NCBI GenBank assembly: GCA_001899805.1
Contig: MKWP01000015.1
Coordinates: forward strand, 1,018,048 to 1,082,047
Direction: 5' to 3'
Origin: Lysobacterales bacterium 66-474
GTDB taxonomy: Bacteria > Pseudomonadota > Gammaproteobacteria > Xanthomonadales > Rhodanobacteraceae
DNA: 64,000 bases
The number at the start of each line of letters is the position of its first letter. Position 1 is the stretch's first letter. A model generated the notes under the pieces. The model ran no database searches and had not been told where the DNA came from. It worked only from the letters and a program-made list of their open reading frames with translations. A program made the position numbers and the translations under genes. This document shows, in pieces, positions 40,679-49,591 of this stretch.

Positions 40679-43054
40679 TCAAGGCTTGGCCGCCCCGCGC
40701 AGCATCACCTCGCGCGCCGCACCCGCGTCCAGCCGGAGCACGGTGAAATCGCCGTAGCGATCGCGGCCCGTGGACCAGCCTTGCCCGGTCGCCGACTCCA
40801 GCGCGGACTCGCTGGCGTAGTGGGCCAAATCCCCGTCCCCGGCCGTGGCCACGGTGGCGGTGATCCCATGCACCTTCACCAGCCAGTGCTTCAACGCAGG
40901 CCGATAGCTGCCGGAGGGCGCAGCAGTGCGGAAGATCGCATTGTCTCCATCGCGCTGCACGGAAAGGCGCTGCAGGAAATACGCGCCCTTCTCGTAGGCG
41001 TAGGTCTCGCCATCGTCGTCGTAATAGTCGAACTGCGTGGCCTGGTCCGAAGGGAACACCTGCACCGTCATGGTCGCGACCGGATGCTGGCCGACGTAAT
41101 CCATCACCGGCTGCATCGGGATGATTGCGCCGTCGCGGATGAACAGCGGGATGTCGCGCCAGGTCTTCGCATCGACGGGATAGTCGATGGTTTGTCCGCC
41201 CGCGTAGGTCTTGCCCCTGAACCAGTCGATCCACGTGCCGGCCGGCAAATAGATGCGTTTCGACGTATGGCCCTGCTCGACCACCGGCGACACCAGCAGC
41301 CATTGGCCGAACAGCCACGCCTCCACGTCGTCGCGCACCCTCGGATCGTCGGGCCAGTCGAAGGTCAGCGGTCGCACCAGGCCCACGCCGTGCGCGTAAT
41401 CCGAATGCTGGTAGGCATAGATGTACGGGATCAGCGCGTAACGCAGGCGGATCGCGGCGGTCGCGGCGGCTTCGGCGATCGGCCCATAAATCCAGGGCTG
41501 GCGCTTTTCATTGAAGGTGCCGTGCACGCGGAAGATCGGCGTGAACGCGCCGAACTGGATCCAGCGTGCGTAGTTCTCGTCCGACGGATGGCCGTTGAAG
41601 CCGCCGCCATCCATGCCCCACTGCGTTGCGCCGACATTGACCGCGCTCAACATGAGGGTGCGTTGCGCGGCCATGCTGGCGAAGCCGGTATCGATGTCGC
41701 CCGACCACATGCCGTAGGCATAGCGCTGCGATCCCAGCCAGAAGGTGCGGTTGATCGACCACACGCGCTGACTGGTTTGCGCGCGCTGCGCGTCGTACAA
41801 CGCGCGCTGCATGTTGAGGAACTGCGTGTTCGAGGTGAGCGTCCCGTCCTTGCCGTACACGTCGGCCTCGTCGTTCCACCAGCCGACGATGCCCTTGTCG
41901 AACCCGTACTTCATCGCGAGACCGGCGAACCAGCGGCGGGCGGCGGGTTTGTCGAAATCGACGTCCTTGGCCTGCTTGTGCGAGAAGTACTCCGGATACG
42001 CCTGCTCGCCCGGTATCCACAAATCGTGCGCGGTGGCGTAGTCGCCCTCGGCCGTGCCCAGCAGCAGGCGCGGCTTCATGATGCCGGTGAGCTTCACGCC
42101 TTCGGCATCGAGCATCTTCGCGAGCTTGCCGCTTGCGCCATCCGGAAACTTCTCCGGGTTCCAGCGGAACTCGCCGTAGTCGCCCTGCCCCCACGCCTTC
42201 CAGTCGAAGTCGAGGGTGAAGTTGTCGAGCGGGATGTGTTTCGCCCGATAGGTCTTGACGATGGCGAGCAGTTCCTTCTGGTCGATGCCCCACTGGCTGT
42301 TGGCGAAACCCATCGCCCACTTCGGGAACAGCGGCGCGGGACCGCTGAGCTTCGCCAATTCGCCGAACAACTCCGTTGGCGTCCCGACCAGGATGTAGTA
42401 ATCGGCATCGGGACGCTTGAAGTTGTCGACCGCGATGCGGCCCTTGGCCAGATCGAACTCCGCGCCATCGCAATCGACCAGCACGCCGTACCCGGCCGTG
42501 CTCCACACGAACGGCGCGCCGGCATGGCCCTGCTTGCCGGCCTGCGCGATCTGCTTGCCGCTGCGCAGAAGTCCGGCGGTGACCGGCTGGTTGGCCTCGA
42601 AGCCGCCGATGCCGTACAGCGCATCGCCGGCCGCGTGGTCGAGCACGATGCGGCCCGAAGCCAGGGCCATGACTTCGGATTGGCGCAACAGCACCACGCC
42701 TTGACGGTTGGTGACAAGCAACGTGCCGGCCTTGGGATCCATCGTCGCGGACATTCGGTCCGAGCTGAGGGTGAACGCGTTTCCGTGGTGCGTCACCACC
42801 GGCTTGAACGTGGAACCCGACAAACCGTGGGGATCGATCACCAGACTCGGCAGCGTTGCGCCGCTGGCCGGCACGACGTGTACGTGCAACACGCCCGGCG
42901 CCAACATTTGCAGCTTGATAGTCGCCCCAGCCAAACCCTCCGTGACGACTCCGGATGGCTGCACCGACTTCGCAATGGCGCTTGTTGCCAGGCACAGCGC
43001 GAGCAGCGCAAACAGCACGCACGCCGACGTCCGCAGAGGGCGCTTCATCAGCAT
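40679..43054 (-). CDS. GH31 alpha-glycosidase, exported
   Basis: The 791-aa protein has a signal peptide (ACVLFALLALCLATSAIA), an N-terminal beta-sandwich and a TIM barrel. The nucleophile region reads GWWNDEADVYG and the acid/base region MWSGDIDTGF; VGATQWGMDGGGFNG follows. GH31 includes alpha-glucosidases and alpha-xylosidases; specificity is not read from sequence. It lies 22 bases downstream of the GH13 gene and ends the upstream minus-strand segment before the LacI site. GGGGT precedes the ATG. Confidence 0.93.
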   Translation of the reverse strand: MLMKRPLRTSACVLFALLALCLATSAIAKSVQPSGVVTEGLAGATIKLQMLAPGVLHVHVVPASGATLPSLVIDPHGLSGSTFKPVVTHHGNAFTLSSDRMSATMDPKAGTLLVTNRQGVVLLRQSEVMALASGRIVLDHAAGDALYGIGGFEANQPVTAGLLRSGKQIAQAGKQGHAGAPFVWSTAGYGVLVDCDGAEFDLAKGRIAVDNFKRPDADYYILVGTPTELFGELAKLSGPAPLFPKWAMGFANSQWGIDQKELLAIVKTYRAKHIPLDNFTLDFDWKAWGQGDYGEFRWNPEKFPDGASGKLAKMLDAEGVKLTGIMKPRLLLGTAEGDYATAHDLWIPGEQAYPEYFSHKQAKDVDFDKPAARRWFAGLAMKYGFDKGIVGWWNDEADVYGKDGTLTSNTQFLNMQRALYDAQRAQTSQRVWSINRTFWLGSQRYAYGMWSGDIDTGFASMAAQRTLMLSAVNVGATQWGMDGGGFNGHPSDENYARWIQFGAFTPIFRVHGTFNEKRQPWIYGPIAEAAATAAIRLRYALIPYIYAYQHSDYAHGVGLVRPLTFDWPDDPRVRDDVEAWLFGQWLLVSPVVEQGHTSKRIYLPAGTWIDWFRGKTYAGGQTIDYPVDAKTWRDIPLFIRDGAIIPMQPVMDYVGQHPVATMTVQVFPSDQATQFDYYDDDGETYAYEKGAYFLQRLSVQRDGDNAIFRTAAPSGSYRPALKHWLVKVHGITATVATAGDGDLAHYASESALESATGQGWSTGRDRYGDFTVLRLDAGAAREVMLRGAAKP

Positions 43055-43076
43055 CGGTTACCCCAAATCCGGTAGG

Positions 43077-44636
43077 TCATTGCAGGATCGCGCTGCCGTA
43101 CGGCGGCAAGTCGACGCGGCCGCCGGCCACCGTGGTGTCGGAACGGCTGTGCCGCAGCAGCTCGTGGAAGCGATCCGCGGGCAGCGGCAGGATCTGCGCG
43201 GTCCCGGACAGGTTGTGCACCACCAGCACGGTGTCGGCACCATCGGTGCGCTGCCATGCCACGAGTTGGTCGTCCGCCTGCGGATACACCGCGAAACCAC
43301 CCGCGCGCAACGCAGGGATGTCGATGCGCCACTGGATCAACATGCGGTACCAATTCAGCAGCGAATGCGGATCGGAGTCCTGCGCGGCAACCGAAATGGG
43401 CCCGCCGTTGGCCGGCGACGTCGCGTGCCATGTGGCTTCGCCATGCGCATCCAGCGTGCGATCCCAGCGCATCGGCGTGCGCAGGTCGGGGTCGGGTTTG
43501 GTTCCCCGCATGCCGAGTTCCTCGCCGTAATAGATGTACGGCTCGCCGGGCAAGGTCATCAGCAGCGCGGCGGCGACACGCATGTGCTCGGGGTTTCCGC
43601 CAAGCTGGCTCATCACGCGCTCCTGGTCGTGGTTGGACAGGAACGGCGCGTCCTTTTGCATCGCATCACCGGCAACGTGGTCGTAGGTCGCGTACGTCTG
43701 CGCCAGCGTGCGCGCGAGATCGAGGTTGCGCTCGGACTTCACGACTTCGATCAGCTGCTTCGCGATCGGGAAGTTGAAGGCTGCATCGAGCGGCTTCAGG
43801 TATGGCGCGATGTCGGCCGCCTCGTCGCGCGTCACCTCGCCCACGAGGTAGGTGTGTGGATTCACCTTGTCGAGTCCCTTCCGGTATTCGTCCCACCACG
43901 CGATGTTCTTCGCGATGGATTCCGGATTGCCGACATCCGAAGGGAGGTTGACGTAGATGTGCCGCGCCGCATCCAGCCGGAATCCGTCCGCGCCCTGCTT
44001 CAGCCAGAACTGGCCGATCCCGATCATCTTCTTGCGCACGGCCGCATTGTCGTAGTTGAGATCGGGCATCGCCGGATCGAAGATGCTCTCGTAAAACTGG
44101 CCGTCCTTCGCGCGATGCCACGCCTGTCCGCCGAATGCGTTGGGCGTGTCGACGTCGGTGGTCTTGTCCGCCCAGATGTACCAGTCACGGTATGGGCTCT
44201 TCGGATCGAGCGCCGACACGAACCACGGGTTCTCGTTGCTCGAATGGTTGGCCACCATGTCGATGACCACGCGGATACCGCGCGCATGTGCCCCCTTCAC
44301 CAGACGGCGGAAATCCTCCAAGGTGCCGTATTGCGGATTCACCGCTTCGTAATTGGTGACGTCGTAACCGTGGTAACTCGGCGACGGACTGATCGGCATC
44401 AGCCAGATTCCGCTCACGCCCAGTTTCTGCAGATAGTCGAGCTTGGCGGTGACGCCATTCAAGTCCCCGATGCCATCGCCGTTGGTGTCGTACCAGCTGC
44501 GCACGAAGATTTCGTACCAGACACCGGATGCGGCTTTGGCGGCGTCACCTGGGCGTGCCGGTGTCGCGGCAAATCCGGTGGCCATCCACGCCAGCGCGAC
44601 CAGCAGCGCGGCGATGCAGGAAGCATGTTTTCTCAC
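43077..44636 (-). CDS. GH13 alpha-amylase-family enzyme, exported
   Basis: The 519-aa enzyme begins at a GTG (VRKHASC) preceded by GCGGAG. This start gives a signal peptide (CIAALLVALAWMATGFAA). Catalytic motifs are DMVANHSS (region I), GFRLDAARH (nucleophile Asp), LVGEVTRDE (acid Glu) and FLSNHDQERV. It would hydrolyse alpha-1,4-glucans or maltodextrins in the periplasm. Its GTG overlaps the halogenase stop by 4 bases (GTGA), an odd but clear coupling. The ORF-track start lies far upstream in the wrong context. Confidence 0.92.
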   Translation of the reverse strand: MRKHASCIAALLVALAWMATGFAATPARPGDAAKAASGVWYEIFVRSWYDTNGDGIGDLNGVTAKLDYLQKLGVSGIWLMPISPSPSYHGYDVTNYEAVNPQYGTLEDFRRLVKGAHARGIRVVIDMVANHSSNENPWFVSALDPKSPYRDWYIWADKTTDVDTPNAFGGQAWHRAKDGQFYESIFDPAMPDLNYDNAAVRKKMIGIGQFWLKQGADGFRLDAARHIYVNLPSDVGNPESIAKNIAWWDEYRKGLDKVNPHTYLVGEVTRDEAADIAPYLKPLDAAFNFPIAKQLIEVVKSERNLDLARTLAQTYATYDHVAGDAMQKDAPFLSNHDQERVMSQLGGNPEHMRVAAALLMTLPGEPYIYYGEELGMRGTKPDPDLRTPMRWDRTLDAHGEATWHATSPANGGPISVAAQDSDPHSLLNWYRMLIQWRIDIPALRAGGFAVYPQADDQLVAWQRTDGADTVLVVHNLSGTAQILPLPADRFHELLRHSRSDTTVAGGRVDLPPYGSAILQ

Positions 44637-46174
44637 GTTGCACTCCGCGCGACTTTGGAGGTTGGGCCGGACGCGACCGGCGTGCAGGTTCTCGCCACGA
44701 ACGCGTCGTGCGCCGGCAGCCGTTCCACCGTGCGGTTGACAAGCGTCCGGATGTCCGACAGGAACGCCTGCAATTTCGACGCTTCCAGCTCGTCGGCCAG
44801 CGGATGGTATTGCCGGGGTTCGATGCGCTGGCCCAGCATCACCTGCAGCCAGCCCGTTTCGGTGAACAGCTCGTCGGCTTCGCGGAAGATCAAGCCGGTA
44901 CGGCGGAACAGGACGATGCGACGGGCAAGTTCTTCGGGTACGTCCATCGCTCCGCACTGCTGCCAGAACGGCGTGTCGTCGCGCTCGGTGGCCTTGTAAT
45001 GCAGGATCAGGAAATCGCGTACGCGCTCGTACTCGAAGCGCGTCTGGCGGTTGTATTGATCGACCAGCAGCGGATCGCAATGCCTGTCCGGGAACATCCC
45101 GAGGAAACGCGCGATGCCGGATTGCACCAGGTGGATGCTGGTGGATTCCAGCGGTTCCATGAAGCCGGCCGCCAACCCCAGCGCGAGGCAGTTGCGGTTC
45201 CACGCGAGCTTGCGCATACCGGTGACGAAACGCAGCGGACGCGGGTCCTCCAGCGGCTCGCTCGCAAGATTGGCAAGCAACTGCGCGGCGGCTTCGTCGT
45301 CGCTGATGAAACGGCTGCAATACACGTGGCCGTTGCCGGTGCGGTGCTGCAGCGCGATCCGCCATTGCCAGCCGGAGCTGCGTGCGAAAGCCTGCGTGTA
45401 GGGAAGCATCGGCGTCGATCGCGCGCTGGCGACCGCGAGCGCGCGATCGCACGGCAGCCAGTGCTGCCAGTTTTCATAACCGGTCTTCAGCGCGCCTTCG
45501 ATCAGCAGGCCGCGGAAGCCCGAGCAGTCGATGAAGAAATCGCCTTCGACGAGCTCGCCGCCTTCCAGCCGCAACGATTCGATGAAGCCATCCTCGCCGC
45601 GCAGCTCCACCTCGACGACCTTGCCCTCGATGCGCTTGACCGCGCCTTCGGGGATGCGTTCGCGCAGGTACTGCGCGTAGCGCGCGGCGTCGAACTGGTA
45701 GGCGTAGCGGATGCCGCCGAGCGGACTGTTCCCCACCTTGTCCAGCCGCGCGAACTTGTTCAATGCGGCAGCGGCCGCGTTCAGGGAATACGCCCACAGC
45801 GAATGCGGGTCGCCTTGCGCCCGGCTGCGCAGCCAGTAGTGGTGGAACGGCAGCAAGCCCAGCGGCAAGCCGACGTCGCCGAACGCGTGGAGGTACGAGT
45901 CGCCGATGCGCCCCCAGTCGTTGAGCTGCACGCCCAGCTTGTACGTGCCGTGGGTGAAACGCATCAGCTCGTCCTCGTCGATGCCGAGGAACGCGTTGAT
46001 GTGCAGGATCTGCGGAATCGTCGCCTCGCCCACGCCGACGGTGCCGATCTCGGCGGACTCGACCAGGCGTATTTCGCACGCGGCACCCAATCCGCGCGCC
46101 AGCAGGGCGGCCGCCATCCAGCCGGCGGTGCCGCCGCCCACGATCACCACGCGCCGGATCGCGGATTCGCTCAT
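44633..46174 (-). CDS. flavin-dependent tryptophan-halogenase-family protein
   Basis: The 513-aa flavoprotein begins MSESAIRRVVIVGGGTAGWMAA, with FAD motif GGGTAGW. Lys79 in HGTYKLGV corresponds to the catalytic Lys79 of PrnA/RebH, and EPLESTSIH holds the conserved catalytic Glu. The halogenase WxWxIP motif is WQWRIA here. Family members chlorinate or brominate tryptophan or related aromatics with FADH2. Halogenase-like genes occur beside TonB receptors in Lysobacterales and Caulobacterales sugar loci with unknown role. It lies 118 bases downstream of the TonB receptor and is coupled to the GH13 gene. Confidence 0.88.
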   Translation of the reverse strand: MSESAIRRVVIVGGGTAGWMAAALLARGLGAACEIRLVESAEIGTVGVGEATIPQILHINAFLGIDEDELMRFTHGTYKLGVQLNDWGRIGDSYLHAFGDVGLPLGLLPFHHYWLRSRAQGDPHSLWAYSLNAAAAALNKFARLDKVGNSPLGGIRYAYQFDAARYAQYLRERIPEGAVKRIEGKVVEVELRGEDGFIESLRLEGGELVEGDFFIDCSGFRGLLIEGALKTGYENWQHWLPCDRALAVASARSTPMLPYTQAFARSSGWQWRIALQHRTGNGHVYCSRFISDDEAAAQLLANLASEPLEDPRPLRFVTGMRKLAWNRNCLALGLAAGFMEPLESTSIHLVQSGIARFLGMFPDRHCDPLLVDQYNRQTRFEYERVRDFLILHYKATERDDTPFWQQCGAMDVPEELARRIVLFRRTGLIFREADELFTETGWLQVMLGQRIEPRQYHPLADELEASKLQAFLSDIRTLVNRTVERLPAHDAFVARTCTPVASGPTSKVARSAT

Positions 46175-46292
46175 GCCGGGAGCATACCCCGTGGACGTCC
46201 GCATTCAACCGCCAGCCGTCGGGTCTGCGGGAAAAGCGGCGGCGGCACGGCTGCGCTGTCGCAAGTCAACGCAGTCACGCCGCCGCCATCCG

Positions 46293-49151
46293 TCACTTGA
46301 ACTTGTACGAAACGCCGAGCTGGTAGCGGCGCCCGTATTCCTCCCAGGTCAGCACCTGCCGCGGATCGCCGTTCTGGTAGGTGATGAAACTCTTGTTGGT
46401 GAGGTTGGAGCCCTGCAGCAGGAAGGTCAGTCCCTGCAGGCGCCCTTCCGGAATCGTGTAGCTGACCTGCGCGTCGTAGATGCTGCCGCCCTTGATCGTC
46501 TGCAGGATGCGGGTGGCGCTGATGCCCTGCACCTCGCCGAGGAAGCTGGTGCGGTAGCTGTCGCTGACGCGCGCCTCGAAGCCGCCTTGCTGGAAGTAGA
46601 TGGTGCCGTTGGCCACCCACTTGGACAGCCCCGGCACGGTGATCGCCTGCGGGTTGCCGGCATACACCACCGAACTCTTGGTGTAGTCGCCGGTGAGGAT
46701 CACGCCGAAGCCCTCCAGCACCGGTACCGACGTGAAGGCCTTGAACGGCAGGTTGATCGTGCCCTGCAGGCCCTTCACGTTGCCCTTGCCGTCGTTGGTC
46801 GGGCCGGACACGATGCCGTAGGTGGTGCCCAGTTGCTGCTTCTGCGCGGACGACAGGAACGCATCCACGAACGGGGCGAAGTCATGCAGGAACGCGGCGC
46901 TCGGGTTGATGAAGTCGGACAACTTCAGGTAGTACCCGGACAGCGCCATGTAGCCCTGGTTCTGCGCGAAGTAGTGCTCGAGGCTGATGTTGAAGTTGTT
47001 GGCCATCGTCGGCAGCAGTTCCGGATTGCCGCCATTGGCGCTGAAGTACGACGTGTTGGGATCGGTCGACGTCAGATGCGTGACGTTGCCACTGATCGCG
47101 AGGCTCGCGCTCATCTGGTCCATGCGCGGGCGCGCCAGTACCCGTGCCAGGCCCACGCGCAGGTCGGTGCTGTCGGTGAAGCCGAACACCAGGTTCGCGC
47201 TGGGCAGCCAGCGGGTGTATTTGGTGCCGCCCGACACCGGGACCAGCGTCACCACCGAGGAACCGGTCGTGCTGGTGCCCGCGGCCACGCGCTGGCCCTG
47301 CGAGGATTCGTTGGTGTGCGCCACCTGCACGCCGATGTTGCCGCGCACCGGCACGTTGCCCAGCGAGGTGTCGAGGTTGAACTGCACGAACGGCGTCGTG
47401 TCGAGCTCGCGCACCTTCCAGTTCGGCGGCACGCCGATCGAGGAAAGCGCCGTCGGGAACAGGTCGTAGGTACCGTTCGCGAGCAGGTCGAGCGGGTTGT
47501 AGATCACCTGCGGGCCGATGCCCATCCACGCCAGCGGGTCGCCGGTGCCGGCGGACGGAATCGGCGCGGTCTGGGCGCCGTTCGGCAGCACGATGAAGTC
47601 CTGGTCGATGTTGTAGTTCTTGTTGCGGGTGGCGCGGTCGACACCGAACTTCACGTTCGAGAACGGACCGGAAGCGAAATCGTGCTGGACGCTGAGGCGC
47701 AGGCGCGCGAGGTAGTCGTTGGTGTGCGGCATGTTGATGAAGCCCGCCTGCACCACCGGCGGGTTGTTGCCGCTGCCCCAGCCCTGCGGGTCGGTCAGCA
47801 CCAGGCCCTGGGTGTAATCCTGCGTGGTGTTGACGTACAGCAATCCGTTGCCGAGTTCGCTGAAGTGGATCGTGTCGAGCGGGCCGGTCTTGTTGTAACC
47901 GGTGCCGGTGTAGCTTTCCAGCAGGACGTCCTGGCGGTCGGCGCGCGAGTAGCTGGCGTCCATCTCCGCGGACCAGTCCTCGTTGAAGCGGATCTTGTTG
48001 TTCCAGCCGATATTCCAGACCTTGGCGCGGGTCTTGTTGTAGTCGTTGCGGACCACCGCGGCCACGTTGCCGTAGGTGCCGCTTTGCACGAAGCCGTTCT
48101 GCACGTTGCCGCCGGGCTGCAACTGGGCGTTGCTCCAGAACAGCGGCAGCTCCATGCCCTTGGCCTGCTGGGTTTCGCGGAAATTGTCCCAGGTGAGGTC
48201 GAGGGTGCTGGTGAAATGGTCGTTGGGCTTGTACTGCAGGGTCGCCAGCACGCCGGTGCGCTTCAACTGGTCGGAGATGCCGTAATTCTTGGAACCGCCG
48301 ACCACCAGGTCGCCGTTGGCGTCGTTGGGATAGCCCCACGGCGCCTGGTGCTCGATCTGCGCGGGATTGGATTCGAGGTCCACGCCGAGCGTCACGCCGA
48401 AGGTGTGGTCGGCGAACTGGTTGACATACACGCCGTTCACCGAATAGCCGTGGTCGCTGACGCCCGGGCCCGGCGACAGGGTGGACAGGCTGTCCCACAC
48501 GTAGCGCGCGTTGACCGCGGCGATTTCATGGTTCTGGTCCAGCGGACGAATCGTGCGCATGTCCACGGTGCCGGACAGGCCCTGCCCGATCAGGCCGGCG
48601 CTGGGCGACATGTACACCACCACGTTGTTGAACCAGCTGGCCGGGTACTGGTCGTACTGCACGTCGCGGTTGTTCGAGGTGCTGACCTGTTCGCGCCCGT
48701 TCACCAGCGCAGTCGAGAAGTCGGGGCCGAGGCCATGGATCGTGAGCACCTGCGGGCGGCCGCTCAGCGTCTGCACCGCCAGGCCCGGCAAGCGCCCGAG
48801 TGCGTCGGCGATGCTGGTGCCGGGCAGCTTGCCGATCTGTTCGGCCGAAACCGCCTCGACGATTTCGTCGGAATTGCGCTTGATCGCGGTTGCGTTCTGC
48901 AGGCTTCCTGCGTAACCCGTGACGTTGATCGCCTGCAGCTGGGTGGGCTGCTTCTTTTCCTCGCGTTTGGCGTTTTTCTGCTTGTCCTGATCGGTGTTCT
49001 GATCCGTGGCGGTCTGCTGCGCCTGCGGCTGCGCCTGGTCCTGTGCTCCGGTGGCCGGCGCGCTGGCGGCGAAAGCGATGTTGGCGCAGGTGGCGAGGCC
49101 GATACCCGCGGAAATCAGCGCCAACGTCATCACATTGCGTTTCAGTTGCAT
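46293..49151 (-). CDS. TonB-dependent outer-membrane receptor
   Basis: The 952-aa protein has signal peptide, a Gln-rich N-terminal spacer, a TonB-box-like segment LQAINVTGY, plug domain near 85-220 (EQIGKLPGTSIADALGRLPGLAVQ), and a long 22-strand barrel ending YQLGVSYKFK. Such receptors import maltodextrins or other oligosaccharides in Lysobacterales. GGGGAG precedes the ATG. It is divergent from the GH13 alpha-glucosidase/LacI/glucokinase genes, with LacI-type palindromes in between. The long plus-strand ORF of 1206 aa over it is an antisense shadow. Confidence 0.95.
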   Translation of the reverse strand: MQLKRNVMTLALISAGIGLATCANIAFAASAPATGAQDQAQPQAQQTATDQNTDQDKQKNAKREEKKQPTQLQAINVTGYAGSLQNATAIKRNSDEIVEAVSAEQIGKLPGTSIADALGRLPGLAVQTLSGRPQVLTIHGLGPDFSTALVNGREQVSTSNNRDVQYDQYPASWFNNVVVYMSPSAGLIGQGLSGTVDMRTIRPLDQNHEIAAVNARYVWDSLSTLSPGPGVSDHGYSVNGVYVNQFADHTFGVTLGVDLESNPAQIEHQAPWGYPNDANGDLVVGGSKNYGISDQLKRTGVLATLQYKPNDHFTSTLDLTWDNFRETQQAKGMELPLFWSNAQLQPGGNVQNGFVQSGTYGNVAAVVRNDYNKTRAKVWNIGWNNKIRFNEDWSAEMDASYSRADRQDVLLESYTGTGYNKTGPLDTIHFSELGNGLLYVNTTQDYTQGLVLTDPQGWGSGNNPPVVQAGFINMPHTNDYLARLRLSVQHDFASGPFSNVKFGVDRATRNKNYNIDQDFIVLPNGAQTAPIPSAGTGDPLAWMGIGPQVIYNPLDLLANGTYDLFPTALSSIGVPPNWKVRELDTTPFVQFNLDTSLGNVPVRGNIGVQVAHTNESSQGQRVAAGTSTTGSSVVTLVPVSGGTKYTRWLPSANLVFGFTDSTDLRVGLARVLARPRMDQMSASLAISGNVTHLTSTDPNTSYFSANGGNPELLPTMANNFNISLEHYFAQNQGYMALSGYYLKLSDFINPSAAFLHDFAPFVDAFLSSAQKQQLGTTYGIVSGPTNDGKGNVKGLQGTINLPFKAFTSVPVLEGFGVILTGDYTKSSVVYAGNPQAITVPGLSKWVANGTIYFQQGGFEARVSDSYRTSFLGEVQGISATRILQTIKGGSIYDAQVSYTIPEGRLQGLTFLLQGSNLTNKSFITYQNGDPRQVLTWEEYGRRYQLGVSYKFK

Positions 49152-49287
49152 GGTGTCGCTCCCCAGCTGGTAACTGTCGTTGTGCGTACGCGCACATGCG
49201 GACTTGCAGCCGCGCGTACGGCCGCGCGCCGGGCGGCGCGAAGTCGTGTCCGGATGGTAGGCGCGGGTTCTCGAAGCGGACGCCGGG

Positions 49288-49301
49288 TGTATACGTATTC
49301 A
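49288..49301. promoter_or_regulatory. LacI-type operator, receptor-proximal
   Basis: TGTATACGTATTCA fits the palindrome TGnATACGTATnCA with central CG. It lies 137 bases upstream of the TonB receptor start. Confidence 0.65.
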
Positions 49302-49477
49302 TGTCCGCGCGGTCACGCGGATATTGCAATGCAACATGCGATGGCGCGCGACGGGTCCCGGGTGCGGCGCGCGCACGCCGGAAACACGCCGCACCAACGT
49401 CCGCGCGGATCGGGCACGCGCCGCATGCGCACGGCTTGCATCTTCGCGCGGCATCGGCATGACGCATGTGCAACATC

Positions 49478-49491
49478 CATGAATACGTATG
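49478..49491. promoter_or_regulatory. LacI-type operator, GH13-proximal
   Basis: TGAATACGTATGCA is the second copy of the same palindrome, TGnATACGTATnCA, 101 bases upstream of the GH13 start and 190 bases from the first copy. Two sites at this spacing could allow DNA looping. Confidence 0.65.
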
Positions 49492-49591
49492 CACGTCCAG
49501 GGGTGACCACCGGACCCTGCCGCTAAGCTGGACGCCGTTTTCGCCGCGCGCGGAAGTTGCGCGGTACACACAACGCACAAGGGATCCACAA

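Larger units (their letters stand above)
49152..49591. other. 440-bp divergent control region of the sugar locus
   Basis: Holds promoters for the TonB receptor (minus) and GH13 gene (plus). Two LacI-type palindromes, at 49288-49301 and 49478-49491, are listed separately. I see no gene in the rest. Confidence 0.7.

Noticed and set aside
45906-49526. Plus-strand ORF of 1206 aa
   Set aside because: Antisense to the TonB receptor, rich in Arg/His/Ala with no family pattern; a high-GC shadow.
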